Assembly (NCBI RefSeq): GCF_003014755.1
Contig: NZ_PYAW01000011.1
Location: forward strand, 43,928-107,927
Source of the DNA: Chitinophaga niastensis
GTDB taxonomy: Bacteria > Bacteroidota > Bacteroidia > Chitinophagales > Chitinophagaceae
Direction: 5' to 3'
Length of the DNA: 64,000 nt
Part shown: piece by piece, positions 8,598 to 16,813 of the stretch
Position numbering within the stretch: position 1 is the stretch's first letter
Layout: every line of letters begins with the position of its first letter
The notes under the pieces: generated by a model
Told to the model about the DNA's origin: nothing
The model's database searches: none
What the model saw: the letters and a program-made list of their open reading frames with translations, nothing else
Translations under genes and position numbers: made by a program

Positions 8598-9191
8598 CTA
8601 TACCCCTTCACTTTCTGGCCGTACCAATATATCTGTAATGCTATTCAGCTTCTTCACCTTGCTGGCAAAATCACCTTTCAGTTTATCGCGGATCAGCGAC
8701 AATTTATTCAATACCTCATCCAGTGTATCCGGAATAGCTTCCTGCAACACCTGTTTGAGACGCTTAGCCACTGTAGGCGATTTACCGTTTGTAGAGATAG
8801 CAATCTTAAGATTCCCTTTCTGCACCACGGAACCAAGATAAAAATCACAGAGATCAGGTGTATCAGCTACATTGATTAACACCTTACTACATTTGGCTTT
8901 TTCCCAAACATTATAATTAAACTCCCTGTTATTGGTAGCAGCTATCACCAGGTCTTTCCCCAGCAAATCGCCGCAGGAGAAAGATTTTTGAATCAAAGTG
9001 ATATTAGGGTAATGATGGGTCAGTTCTTCCAGCGCCGGCAAAAATTGCAACGCTACTACGGTGATAGTTGCGCCAGGACAGTTTTCCAACATAGCGTTGG
9101 CTTTCTCTAATCCAACATTACCACCGCCCACTACCAGTACGTGCAGACGGTGTAATTTGAAAAATACCGGAAATAACTGATTTTCTTCCAT
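8598..9191 (-). CDS. Precorrin-2 dehydrogenase / sirohydrochlorin ferrochelatase (Met8 / CysG N-terminal type)
   Basis: 197 residues. LHRLHVLVVGGGNVGLEKA is the NAD-binding Rossmann segment; VIAATNNREFNYNVWEKAK and GNLKIAISTNGKSPTVAKRL match the Met8/CysG N-terminal domain. It oxidises precorrin-2 to sirohydrochlorin and probably inserts iron to give siroheme, the cofactor needed by the sulfite reductase encoded two genes upstream. Its ATG shares a base with the cobA stop codon (TAATG), showing translational coupling. It is the last gene of the operon. Confidence 0.9.
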   Translation of the reverse strand: MEENQLFPVFFKLHRLHVLVVGGGNVGLEKANAMLENCPGATITVVALQFLPALEELTHHYPNITLIQKSFSCGDLLGKDLVIAATNNREFNYNVWEKAKCSKVLINVADTPDLCDFYLGSVVQKGNLKIAISTNGKSPTVAKRLKQVLQEAIPDTLDEVLNKLSLIRDKLKGDFASKVKKLNSITDILVRPESEGV

Positions 9192-9967
9192 TATACGGCT
9201 ATTTTTAGTTCTTCTGAAACCTTGCTTTGTATGGCATGGAAAGCTTCATGGAAGCGTACCACTTCGCCAATTACAATAATAGCGGGATTATGCAGATCAT
9301 TCGTGGTGGCTATCTCCACCAGGTCTGCTACATTGCCCAGCCCCATTTTCTGCGTTGGCAACGTGCCATTCTGAATAATGGCGGCGGGTATTTCTCCCTT
9401 TCCTTCTGCGCTATAGATGGCTGCTATTTCTGCCAGCTTGCTCATCCCCATTAGTATTACTACCGTTGTGTTAGCCCGGATAGCGTGATCCAGATCACGG
9501 GATAAGCTCCCACTTTGTGTGGTACCTGTGATAACCCAAAAACCTTCACTGATATTGCGTGCAGTAACCGGTATTTTGTTTATTCCCGGTACTGAGATAG
9601 CACTGGAAATACCAGGTACTACTTCAGCGGTGATACCAAATTGCTGTGCAAAAGCAATTTCTTCCTGACCGCGACCGAAAACAAAGGAGTCGCCACCTTT
9701 TAGACGAACGACACTGCCATAAGTTAATGCGTACTTTACAATCATTCTGTTTATTTCGTCCTGAGAGTAAACGTGCATACCTGCACGTTTACCTACAAAA
9801 CGACGGAGACAATTAGCTGGCGCATGTTCCAGCAGTTCATTATTGGATAATGCATCATAAAGAATTACCCTCGCATTTTGAATAGCCTTTAAGCCCTTTA
9901 CCGTAATCAGCTCCGGATCTCCCGGCCCAGCGCCTACCAATGTGAGTTTAGGTTGTATATTTTGCAT
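9191..9967 (-). CDS. cobA: Uroporphyrinogen-III C-methyltransferase CobA (SUMT)
   Basis: 258 residues. Methylates uroporphyrinogen III twice, using S-adenosylmethionine, to give precorrin-2. The family signature LVGAGPGDPELITVKG is near residue 10; VRLKGGDSFVFGRGQEE, VVPGISSAISVPG and PVTARNISEGFWVITG are present. It lacks a fused CysG domain, and the next gene supplies that activity separately. It starts 29 bases after the sulfite reductase stop and overlaps the downstream gene by one base, so the three genes form a siroheme-plus-sulfite-reductase operon. Confidence 0.93.
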   Translation of the reverse strand: MQNIQPKLTLVGAGPGDPELITVKGLKAIQNARVILYDALSNNELLEHAPANCLRRFVGKRAGMHVYSQDEINRMIVKYALTYGSVVRLKGGDSFVFGRGQEEIAFAQQFGITAEVVPGISSAISVPGINKIPVTARNISEGFWVITGTTQSGSLSRDLDHAIRANTTVVILMGMSKLAEIAAIYSAEGKGEIPAAIIQNGTLPTQKMGLGNVADLVEIATTNDLHNPAIIVIGEVVRFHEAFHAIQSKVSEELKIAV

Positions 9968-9996
9968 TTGATGTAGTGTTTAGATAGATGAATGAA

Positions 9997-12108
9997 TTAT
10001 GCCTGTACCGGCTCACTGCTCTTCTGACGGTAGGCCTGTGCCTGATTATAGAATGATTCTGCCTGCTGAAAATACTGACGGGCAAAACTTTCCGTAGGCT
10101 CGTTACCGTTAATCTGTAATACCAGGGTTCTGAAATCGCTACCAAAGCTGAATTTGCCGGTTTCAACAAAGTGTTTATCAAAATCATTGATAATACCTGT
10201 TTGTGTATTACAACTTACACCTTCACCCAGCAGCAAGGCTTTAGCTCCCTGTACAAAGGAAGAGTAGGCATGATAGATACCGTCGGAATAAGCATTGTTA
10301 ACAATAGCAGCTCCACCTAATTCCAGTTTTTCTTCCGCTTCCAGCAGCAGGGTAGCTACCAGGTCAATTACAACACCAGCACATTCGCCCACACCTATGG
10401 CAGTAGCATACTGTTCAGCCTGACCCCAATCCACAAATTCTTCTGCTTTCAGCGTAGTGAGATCTGCCAATGGTTTCAGCAGTTCATAGAAATATTTTTC
10501 TCCCTGGCGATCGTAGTAATTATTGAATAATTCATCAGGCAAACCGTTGATTTCATAATCATGCAGGAGGCTGCGCAATACATCCGGTCCGCGGCGACTA
10601 GGCACTTTTATTACCTTATCAGCTACACGGCCTTCGCCATTACCAACGATACCACCACCCAGTAATACCTGCAATGCTGGTAATACTTTACCGGCACTCT
10701 TCATAGAAGAGCCATGGAAGCCTATACTGGCAATACCGTGCTGGCCGCAGGAATTCATACATCCGCTGATCTTTATTTTAATGTCTTTATTATACACAAG
10801 ATCCGGGAACTCATCCACTATCACTGATTCCAATACTTTGGAAATACCGGTGCTGCTGGAAATACCCAGGTTACAGGTATCTGTACCAGGGCACGCAGTG
10901 ATATCTGCAATACTATCAAAACCGGGATCTGCAAAACCTGCTTCTTCCAGTACGCTGAATACGTATGGCAGATGCGCAGGCTGAATAAATTTCAGTAACA
11001 ATCCCTGGTTAGCCGTTACCCTTACATCATCTGCTATTACCGGGCGCAGTGCTTCAATGAGCTGGCGGCTGATAGCAGAACCGATATTACCGAGAGATAC
11101 TTTTACATATGCTGCCACGTAACCGGCTTGTTTTTGTTCAAATGTATTAGTAGCCTTCCAGGCTTCGTATTTTTTAGGATCTTTTATGCTGTAAGCCGGT
11201 AAAACAGCAGGCGGAGGTGGAGTAGTTTCCGGCCAGGCAGCTGCATCCACCTTCACCTGTTTCACTTTCACAGCCTGGTATTCTTCTGCTATCAAACGTT
11301 GAAATTCATCCATTCCTATTTTCTGAATGAGAAATTTCATGCGGGCTTTGTTCCTGCTGGTTCTTTCCCCATAGCGATCAAATACACGCAGTACATTTTC
11401 GATATAAGGAATCAGCAGATCTTCTTCCAGGAATTCGAAAACTGTTTTGGCCAGTAAAGGCTGTGCGCCCAAACCGCCGCCTACCAGTACTTTGAAACCG
11501 CGTACAGTTTTACCATCTACCACTTTCACTTTAGGGATCATGCCGAAATCGTGCATAAATGCCCATGCAGTGTCTTTATCGCTGGAGGAAAAAGCAATCT
11601 TAATTTTACGGCCCATATCCTGACTTACCGGGTTACGGAGGAAGTAACGGAAAGTGGCATCAGCATAAGGTGTTACATCAAACGGTTCTTCCGGATCAAT
11701 GCCGGCACGGTCTGAGGCTGTTACATTACGTACGGTGTTACCGCAGGCTTCGCGGATGGTGATACCATCCTGTTCCAGTTTGGACCAGAGCTCAGGCGTT
11801 TTGTCCAGGCTCACATAGTGAATCTGCACATCCTGGCGGGTAGTCAGGTGCAGGTTGCTGGTAGCATATTCATCAGATATATCAGTAATTCGTTTCCATT
11901 GTTGCAGGGTCATTTTACCATAAGGTAATTTGATACGTACCATTTGTACCCCTGGCTGACGCTGTCCATACACTCCTCTGGCCAAACGGAGGCTACGGAA
12001 TTTTTCGTCCGGAATAACTCCTTCGCGAAACAGGCGGATCTTCTTCTCCAGGTCTATGATATCTTGTTCAACAATTGGATTTTCAAGTTCTGTTCTGAAG
12101 CTTTGCAT
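9997..12108 (-). CDS. Siroheme sulfite/nitrite reductase fused to a C-terminal HEPN domain
   Basis: 703 residues. Residues 1 to about 540 form a ferredoxin/NADPH-type hemoprotein reductase: LPYGKMTLQQW and LHLTTRQDVQIHYV near the N-terminus, then the siroheme and 4Fe-4S ligands in CPGTDTCNLG and ISGCMNSCGQHG. The last ~130 residues (CAGVVIDLVATLLLEAEEKL through ESFYNQAQAYR) are helical and match HEPN-type domains often fused to this enzyme in Bacteroidota. It reduces sulfite to sulfide for cysteine synthesis; a nitrite substrate cannot be excluded. First gene of the operon with cobA and the Met8-type gene. Expression is probably controlled by the leader at 12174-12392. Confidence 0.9.
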   Translation of the reverse strand: MQSFRTELENPIVEQDIIDLEKKIRLFREGVIPDEKFRSLRLARGVYGQRQPGVQMVRIKLPYGKMTLQQWKRITDISDEYATSNLHLTTRQDVQIHYVSLDKTPELWSKLEQDGITIREACGNTVRNVTASDRAGIDPEEPFDVTPYADATFRYFLRNPVSQDMGRKIKIAFSSSDKDTAWAFMHDFGMIPKVKVVDGKTVRGFKVLVGGGLGAQPLLAKTVFEFLEEDLLIPYIENVLRVFDRYGERTSRNKARMKFLIQKIGMDEFQRLIAEEYQAVKVKQVKVDAAAWPETTPPPPAVLPAYSIKDPKKYEAWKATNTFEQKQAGYVAAYVKVSLGNIGSAISRQLIEALRPVIADDVRVTANQGLLLKFIQPAHLPYVFSVLEEAGFADPGFDSIADITACPGTDTCNLGISSSTGISKVLESVIVDEFPDLVYNKDIKIKISGCMNSCGQHGIASIGFHGSSMKSAGKVLPALQVLLGGGIVGNGEGRVADKVIKVPSRRGPDVLRSLLHDYEINGLPDELFNNYYDRQGEKYFYELLKPLADLTTLKAEEFVDWGQAEQYATAIGVGECAGVVIDLVATLLLEAEEKLELGGAAIVNNAYSDGIYHAYSSFVQGAKALLLGEGVSCNTQTGIINDFDKHFVETGKFSFGSDFRTLVLQINGNEPTESFARQYFQQAESFYNQAQAYRQKSSEPVQA

Positions 12109-12173
12109 AAAAAGTATTTTCAGGTGGTGGTAAAAAGCGATCTGTTATTTTGGTTGAGGGATGATGTTTTTTT

Positions 12174-12210
12174 CACAAAAATCAAAAGCCCCCGGAATAT
12201 CTGCGGAGGC
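12174..12210 (-). terminator. Leader (attenuator) terminator upstream of the sulfite reductase operon
   Basis: On the minus strand GCCTCCG (12210-12204) pairs with CGGGGGC (12194-12188; one G-U) around a 9-base loop, then TTTTGATTTTTG. The 5' arm, extended to GCCTCCGCAG (12210-12201), can instead pair with CTGCGAGGC (12272-12264) inside the leader peptide frame, leaving one bulged base. The two structures exclude each other, as in a transcription attenuator. The operon's first ATG lies about 65 bases downstream. Confidence 0.65.
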
Positions 12211-12255
12211 TTCGTATAACTATGATTAGCGTAAAATAATCATTGGTATTCTTAC

Positions 12256-12333
12256 TTACACGTGCCTCGCAGGTGTTGTATTACAACAACTACTACCGTT
12301 ACTACTGCCACAATTTCTCTTCCTATTACCCAT
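12256..12333 (-). CDS. Putative Cys/Ser-rich leader peptide of the sulfite reductase operon
   Basis: A 25-codon frame: ATG at 12333, TAA at 12258-12256. The peptide begins MGNRKRNCGSSNGSSCC and ends NTTPARHV. It has three Cys codons (8, 16, 17; all TGT) and four Ser codons (all AGT), far more than expected by chance. AGGGAAT precedes the ATG as a possible ribosome site. It lies about 22 bases after the predicted transcript start and ahead of a terminator whose 5' arm can pair with codons 21-24. I infer that ribosome stalling at the Cys codons when cysteinyl-tRNA is scarce would favour the antiterminator. A free-standing bioactive peptide is a less likely alternative. Confidence 0.6.
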   Translation of the reverse strand: MGNRKRNCGSSNGSSCCNTTPARHV

Positions 12334-12360
12334 ATTCCCTATAATTTTAGTAGAGTAATA

Positions 12361-12392
12361 CAAAGATAGAAATGCAGCCCGTCTTTCCAAAA
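12361..12392 (-). promoter_or_regulatory. Promoter of the leader peptide / sulfite reductase operon
   Basis: Minus-strand TTTTG (12392-12388), exactly 19 bases, then TATCTTTG (12368-12361): one of the best Bacteroidota promoter matches in the window. It predicts a start near 12355, just upstream of the leader peptide ATG. Confidence 0.75.
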
Positions 12393-12626
12393 CTTTTTTT
12401 GATGGAAGCCGGGAGACCTAAAAATGGCATAAATGAAGGTGGTTGGTTATCCGCAGGGAAATATCTCCGTGAAGGCCGGGCTGCTAAGGGATTAGCTGTG
12501 TTATCCCTTGTTAATAACCGCAGAGAGGCGATAACCAAATTTTATCCGGTATAACTTATTGTTATGGGAAGAGGGCATACTTGCTCATTTATTATCCTCC
12601 CTGGCTACCCTCCGCTGATATCTTCC
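12393..12626. other. Intergenic stretch without a supported gene
   Basis: Between two back-to-back promoters. Short open frames occur on both strands, but none has a recognisable protein pattern or a ribosome site. Nothing else is supported here. Confidence 0.4.
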
Positions 12627-12634
12627 TATCTTTG
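12627..12634 (+). promoter_or_regulatory. -7 promoter element of the HAD phosphatase gene
   Basis: TATCTTTG fits TAnnTTTG and is only 10 bases before the ATG at 12644 and 19 before the ATG at 12653. The transcript would be nearly leaderless, which favours 12653 as the start if a short leader is needed. Confidence 0.6.
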
Positions 12635-12643
12635 CCGCGCAAA

Positions 12644-13312
12644 ATGGATTTTATGATTGATACGGTAATATTTGATATGGATGGCCTGCTGATAGACTCT
12701 GAACCATTATGGGGCATTGCTTTGCGGGAGGTATTTTCAACAGTGGGCGTAAACTTATCCCGGGAACTGTCCCATCTTACCACCGGGTTACGTACCAAAG
12801 AAGTGGTGAGCTACTGGCATAACTACTATAAATGGGAAGGCAAAAGCCCTGAACAGGTAACCACCGAAATTATTGACAACGTAATCGCAAAAATTATTGC
12901 CGAAGGCAATCCCATGGAAGGTTTGGAGTATATTCTATCGTATTTTAAATCCAAAGGGTTTAAAATGGGACTGGCCTCTTCTTCTCCCCTTCGCCTGATA
13001 GATGCTGTACTGGCACATCTGAACATCAAAGATGTTTTCCAGGCAGTATACTCTGCTGAGTTTGAAGACTATGGCAAACCACATCCTGCCGTATACCTGG
13101 CCTGCGCCAGGGCACTGAACAGTGATCCGCTGGAATGTATTGCCTTTGAAGATTCCGTTACCGGTATGACCGCCGCCAAAGCAGCGCGCATGACCACGGT
13201 AGTAGTACCGGAACCACATAATCGCAAGGATATCCGCTATTCCCTGGCTAATATGCAGCTGGATTCCCTGCTGGAATTCAATGACAGCAAACTTGCCTTG
13301 CTCACGAAATAG
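12644..13312 (+). CDS. HAD-superfamily sugar phosphatase (HxpB/YniC-like)
   Basis: 222 residues from ATG 12644 (219 from ATG 12653). Motif I is DTVIFDMDGLLIDSEP with the nucleophile Asp; motif II is MGLASSSP; the Lys and acidic loop are in FEDYGKPHPAVY and CIAFEDSVTGMTAAKAA. The cap helix 1 region sits between motifs I and II, as in beta-phosphoglucomutase-like members and 2-deoxyglucose-6-phosphate / hexitol phosphatases. It probably dephosphorylates sugar or hexitol phosphates in the cytoplasm. An upstream in-frame start at 12581 would begin before the predicted promoter and is rejected. Followed by a strong hairpin. Confidence 0.87.
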   Translation: MDFMIDTVIFDMDGLLIDSEPLWGIALREVFSTVGVNLSRELSHLTTGLRTKEVVSYWHNYYKWEGKSPEQVTTEIIDNVIAKIIAEGNPMEGLEYILSYFKSKGFKMGLASSSPLRLIDAVLAHLNIKDVFQAVYSAEFEDYGKPHPAVYLACARALNSDPLECIAFEDSVTGMTAAKAARMTTVVVPEPHNRKDIRYSLANMQLDSLLEFNDSKLALLTK

Positions 13313-13321
13313 TTTTTTTGA

Positions 13322-13386
13322 GATGGTGTTTTGTTGATTGCTTTTTGTTGATCATCTTTATAAAAGATAAACAACAAAACACCATC
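13322..13386 (+). terminator. Hairpin after the HAD gene
   Basis: GATGGTGTTTTGTTG (13322-13336) is perfectly inverted at 13372-13386 (15 bp). It lies directly between the HAD stop and the cyclase gene start, so it probably separates the two transcripts, though the U-tract is poor. Confidence 0.6.
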
Positions 13387-13399
13387 ACTCATTTACACT

Positions 13400-14164
13400 A
13401 TGAAAATCATTGACCTTTCCAAGACGATCGAATACAATAAACAGGATCCCTGGTTTATGCGTATAAAGATCAAACACAAAACACATAAACAAAGTAAAAA
13501 CCTGATCCGCTTTTTCCTGGGATTACCGGCAAAGCTCTTCCCTGCCGGGTTTGAAGGCTGGGCCGACGATAAGATCCTCAGCATGGGTGTACACGCAGCT
13601 ACCCATATAGATGCGCCCTGGCATTATGCGCCTACCGTAAATGGTGCACCCGCCAAAACAATAGATGAAATACCATTGGAATGGTGCTACGGTAACGGTG
13701 TAGTGCTGAACATGACACACAAAGCTGATTTTGAGGAGATAACGGTAACGGACATACGTACTGATCTGGAAAAAAGTGGTGCAACCATTACTCCCGGCAC
13801 CATTGTATTAATTTATACCGGCAGGGATAAATACATCGGCACACGCGATTACATCATGCGCGGCACCGGCATGAGTGCGGAAGCTACGCACTGGCTCATA
13901 GACCAGGGTGTAAAAGTAATGGGGATTGATCAATGGGGATTTGATCTGCCGTTAAAATACATGGCACAAACAGCAAAGAAAAACAATAAGGACAATTACT
14001 TCTGGCAGGCACACCTGGTGGGGCAGCAAAAAGAATACTGCCATATGGAGCAGCTGGTAAACCTGGGGGCATTGCCTGCATCCGGGTTTAAGGTGAGTGT
14101 ATTTCCGCTGAAGATTAAAGGAGCAAGTGCGGCACCGGCAAGGGTGGTAGCTATATTTGAGTAA
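13400..14164 (+). CDS. Cyclase family protein (kynurenine-formamidase-like metal hydrolase)
   Basis: 254 residues. HAATHIDAPWHYAP is the HxxTHxDxPxH metal-binding signature of the cyclase/kynurenine formamidase family; IVLIYTGRDKYI and VMGIDQWGFD follow in the expected order. Members hydrolyse N-formylkynurenine, isatin or related amides with Zn or Mn. The closest substrate cannot be determined, since no tryptophan-catabolic neighbours are present. It has no signal peptide. It is flanked by a hairpin upstream and by the large inverted repeat downstream, so it is probably transcribed alone. Confidence 0.85.
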   Translation: MKIIDLSKTIEYNKQDPWFMRIKIKHKTHKQSKNLIRFFLGLPAKLFPAGFEGWADDKILSMGVHAATHIDAPWHYAPTVNGAPAKTIDEIPLEWCYGNGVVLNMTHKADFEEITVTDIRTDLEKSGATITPGTIVLIYTGRDKYIGTRDYIMRGTGMSAEATHWLIDQGVKVMGIDQWGFDLPLKYMAQTAKKNNKDNYFWQAHLVGQQKEYCHMEQLVNLGALPASGFKVSVFPLKIKGASAAPARVVAIFE

Positions 14165-14181
14165 GTTTTTGTCTTTCTCCC

Positions 14182-14482
14182 GATTAGGCTGATTATACTG
14201 ATTACCCTGATTTTCTTTTTTTGATTTAAAAAGATTAGCGAAGAGCATAGCGGGCATTTGTCTGAACCAGGATTTTTAAGATTGAATGGATTACCTTGAT
14301 GGATGCCGAAGATCTGAGCGTAGATATTCGCGTATATCTTCCAAATAAAATAATATAACACCCATCAGGGTAATCCATTCAATCTTAAAAATCCTGGTTC
14401 AGACAAATGCCCGCTATGCTCTTCGCTAATCTTTTTAAATCAAAAAAAGAAAATCAGGGTAATCAGTATAATCAGCCTAATC
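14182..14482. repeat. 301-bp near-perfect inverted repeat
   Basis: The 121-bp arm at 14182-14302 (beginning GATTAGGCTGATTATACTGA) is inverted at 14362-14482 with a single mismatch that I can find; a 59-base spacer holds its own short dyad (GAAGAT...ATCTTC). A diverged half copy occurs at 4456-4572, so this is a dispersed repeat family, here in a head-to-head pair. It could fold as a very long hairpin at the end of the convergent cyclase and rpsA transcripts. There is no protein frame of its own. Confidence 0.9.
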
Positions 14483-14500
14483 CTGGGCAAGACAAAAAAA

Positions 14501-14530
14501 ATCCCGTTCTGATGTTACTCAGAACGGGAT
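14501..14530 (-). terminator. Rho-independent terminator of rpsA
   Basis: ATCCCGTTCTGA pairs perfectly with TCAGAACGGGAT around a 6-base loop; on the minus strand a run of seven T follows. It lies 24 bases beyond the rpsA stop. Confidence 0.9.
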
Positions 14531-14553
14531 TTATTATTTAATGAAACCGGATC

Positions 14554-16458
14554 TTATTGCGCGCTTTTTTCTTCGCCGCCTTCTGATTGTTTCAGTTTTT
14601 CTCTCAGTTCAGCTAAAGCACCCAGGTCACCTAAAGTAGCTTTTTCTACTTTACCCTGAATGTTTTTCACTGCTTTACGAGTTTTGTCATCTTCAGCTCT
14701 CTTCTCTTTAACAACAGCCTGTTTTTCTTCAGCCTGTGCTTTTTCCCAAACTCTGGTGTGAGAAACCAGGATACGTTTTTCGCTACGATCGAATTCGATG
14801 ATCATGAATTCTTTCACATCTTCAACGTTGATTGGTTTTTCGTCTTCTGTTCTCAGGTGACGGGCAGGAGCGTAAGCTTCCAGACCGTACTGCAGTTGAA
14901 CAGTAGCACCTTTATCATCTTTCTTCACTACAGTTCCTTCATGAACGGAGTTAATCGGGAAGATAGTTTCGAAAGTGTTCCATGGATCTTCTTCGATCTG
15001 TTTGTGACCGAGGCTCAGTTTGCGGTTGTCCTTGTCAATACCCAGGATAACTACATCTATTTCGTTACCTACTTTAGTGTACTCGCTAGGGTGATTGAAA
15101 CGTTTGATCCAGCTCAGGTCAGAGATGTGGATCATACCACCGATGCCAGTTTCCAGTTCAACGAAAACGCCATAAGGAGTGATGTTCTTCACGATACCTT
15201 TGTGACGGCTTTCAACCGGGAATTTAGTTTCGATAGTAGACCATGGATCTTCTGTCAGTTGCTTGATAGACAGGCTCATTTTGCGCTCGTCTTTGCTCAG
15301 GGTAACTACCACTGCTTCGTATTCTTCTCCTAATTTGAAGAATTCTTTAGCGTTGATAGGTGTAGAAGCCCAGGAGATTTCAGAAACGTGAACCAGACCT
15401 TCAACACCTGGCATGATTTCCAGGAATGCACCGTAATCCTCGATGTTTACAACTTTACCTTTTACTTTAGCACCTTCGGTGATAGTAGCTGGTAAAGTAT
15501 CCCAAGGATGCGGAGTCAGTTGTTTGTAGCCCAGGCTTATGCGACGTTTTTCGTCATCAAAGTCAAGCACAACAACGTTGATTTTCTGATCCATCTGCAG
15601 TACTTCGCTCGGATGGGAGATACGGCCCCAGCTGATATCGGTGATATACAGTAAGCCGTCCAGACCACCCAGGTCGATGAACGCACCGAAATCGGTGATA
15701 TTCTTGATAGTACCTTCCAGCACCTGGCCTTTCTCCAGTTTGCTGATGATATCCACTCTTTGTTGTTCGATATCGCTTTCGATCAGTGCTTTGTGAGAAA
15801 CAACGGCGTTGCGGATGGTTTCGTTTACTTTCACCACCTTGAACTCCATAGTTTTGCCTACAAACTGGTCGTAGTCGGTAACCGGTTTCACGTCGATCTG
15901 TGAACCTGGCAGGAATGTTTCCATACCGTACACATCTACGATCAAGCCGCCTTTGGTTTTGCTGGTAACAGTACCAGTAACCACTTCGCCTGTTTTGTAA
16001 ACTTCCACGATTTTTTCCCATGCACGTTTCTGGCGAGCCTGTTTACGGCTCAGGTGCAGGTTACCATCGCGGTCTTCTTTTTCCACTACCAGCACTTCCA
16101 CTTCATCACCGATCTTCAGACCTGGTAAATCACGGAATTCGTTCAGAGAAATCAAACCATCAGATTTGAAACCGATGTTGATAACTACGTCTGTGTTGGT
16201 TAAACCTACAACAGTACCTGTAAGCAGACTGTTTTCGTCAAATACTTTGAAGGTGCTGTCGTACGTTACATCGTACTTTGCTTTTTCTTCTTTGCTGTAA
16301 GAAGATACATTACGTTTGTCAACGCTCCAGTCAAAATCATCATGGGCGGTTTCAACGATTGCAACAGGTGCTTTTGGTGTCGCTGTTTCTACCGTAGCAG
16401 TTGCTTGCGGAGCCTGTTGTTCAGCGTTTTGTTCGTGAGAAATGTTGTTTTCACTCAT
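14554..16458 (-). CDS. rpsA: 30S ribosomal protein S1
   Basis: 634 residues with six S1 RNA-binding repeats from about residue 75 onward, recognisable by repeated GxVxxxxxxGxxVxx patterns such as GTVVGLTNTDVVINIG, GTIKNITDFGAFIDLGG, GKVVNIEDYGAFLEI and GIVKNITPYGVFVEL. It recruits mRNA to the small subunit, which matters in Bacteroidota, where Shine-Dalgarno use is weak. The N-terminus carries an Ala/Thr/Gln-rich acidic extension of about 60 residues and the C-terminus a charged helix. Monocistronic with its own promoter and strong terminator. Confidence 0.96.
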   Translation of the reverse strand: MSENNISHEQNAEQQAPQATATVETATPKAPVAIVETAHDDFDWSVDKRNVSSYSKEEKAKYDVTYDSTFKVFDENSLLTGTVVGLTNTDVVINIGFKSDGLISLNEFRDLPGLKIGDEVEVLVVEKEDRDGNLHLSRKQARQKRAWEKIVEVYKTGEVVTGTVTSKTKGGLIVDVYGMETFLPGSQIDVKPVTDYDQFVGKTMEFKVVKVNETIRNAVVSHKALIESDIEQQRVDIISKLEKGQVLEGTIKNITDFGAFIDLGGLDGLLYITDISWGRISHPSEVLQMDQKINVVVLDFDDEKRRISLGYKQLTPHPWDTLPATITEGAKVKGKVVNIEDYGAFLEIMPGVEGLVHVSEISWASTPINAKEFFKLGEEYEAVVVTLSKDERKMSLSIKQLTEDPWSTIETKFPVESRHKGIVKNITPYGVFVELETGIGGMIHISDLSWIKRFNHPSEYTKVGNEIDVVILGIDKDNRKLSLGHKQIEEDPWNTFETIFPINSVHEGTVVKKDDKGATVQLQYGLEAYAPARHLRTEDEKPINVEDVKEFMIIEFDRSEKRILVSHTRVWEKAQAEEKQAVVKEKRAEDDKTRKAVKNIQGKVEKATLGDLGALAELREKLKQSEGGEEKSAQ

Positions 16459-16813
16459 AAAAAATATTGTATTAAGCCGGAATACCCGGACTCCCTGTTT
16501 TATGGGACGGCAAAAATACGATAATTTTAGGGTTTATCCACATTTTTATTGAAGAAAATACGTATCTACTGTGGTATTGAGCGCAGGTTTCAGATATTTT
16601 TTAAATGTATTATTAAAATTTATATTACGATAAAAAATCAATCTGCGTTTACACACATTTTTTTTAGTAAAAAGACAACCAGAATCCGGAATAATTGTTG
16701 ATTAACAAAGGAAAGACAGCTGTCGTTTATTTGCAGCAAACGGGCTTATATTTCCTGTATTCAAAATGTTAATTACTATCATAAAATCCCGGATTTTATT
16801 TTAATTTGTGTAT
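16459..16813. other. Divergent intergenic region rpsA / rhomboid
   Basis: 355 AT-rich bases. The rpsA promoter -7 (minus-strand TATTTTTG, 16518-16511) is visible about 50 bases before the rpsA ATG. No other feature is supported on either strand. Confidence 0.5.
16511..16518 (-). promoter_or_regulatory. -7 promoter element of rpsA
   Basis: Minus-strand TATTTTTG fits TAnnTTTG. The -33 region is not a clear match. Confidence 0.5.

Noticed and set aside
12174..12355. SAM-type riboswitch as the explanation of the sulfite reductase leader
   Set aside because: I could not find a SAM-I or SAM-II core; the leader is accounted for by a peptide frame and two competing hairpins.
12372..12554. 60-codon frame upstream of the HAD gene
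   Set aside because: Begins inside the promoter of the sulfite reductase leader and shows no conserved features.
13952..14361. Minus-strand frames over the cyclase gene and the large inverted repeat
   Set aside because: They are shadows of the cyclase gene and repeat sequence with no protein pattern.
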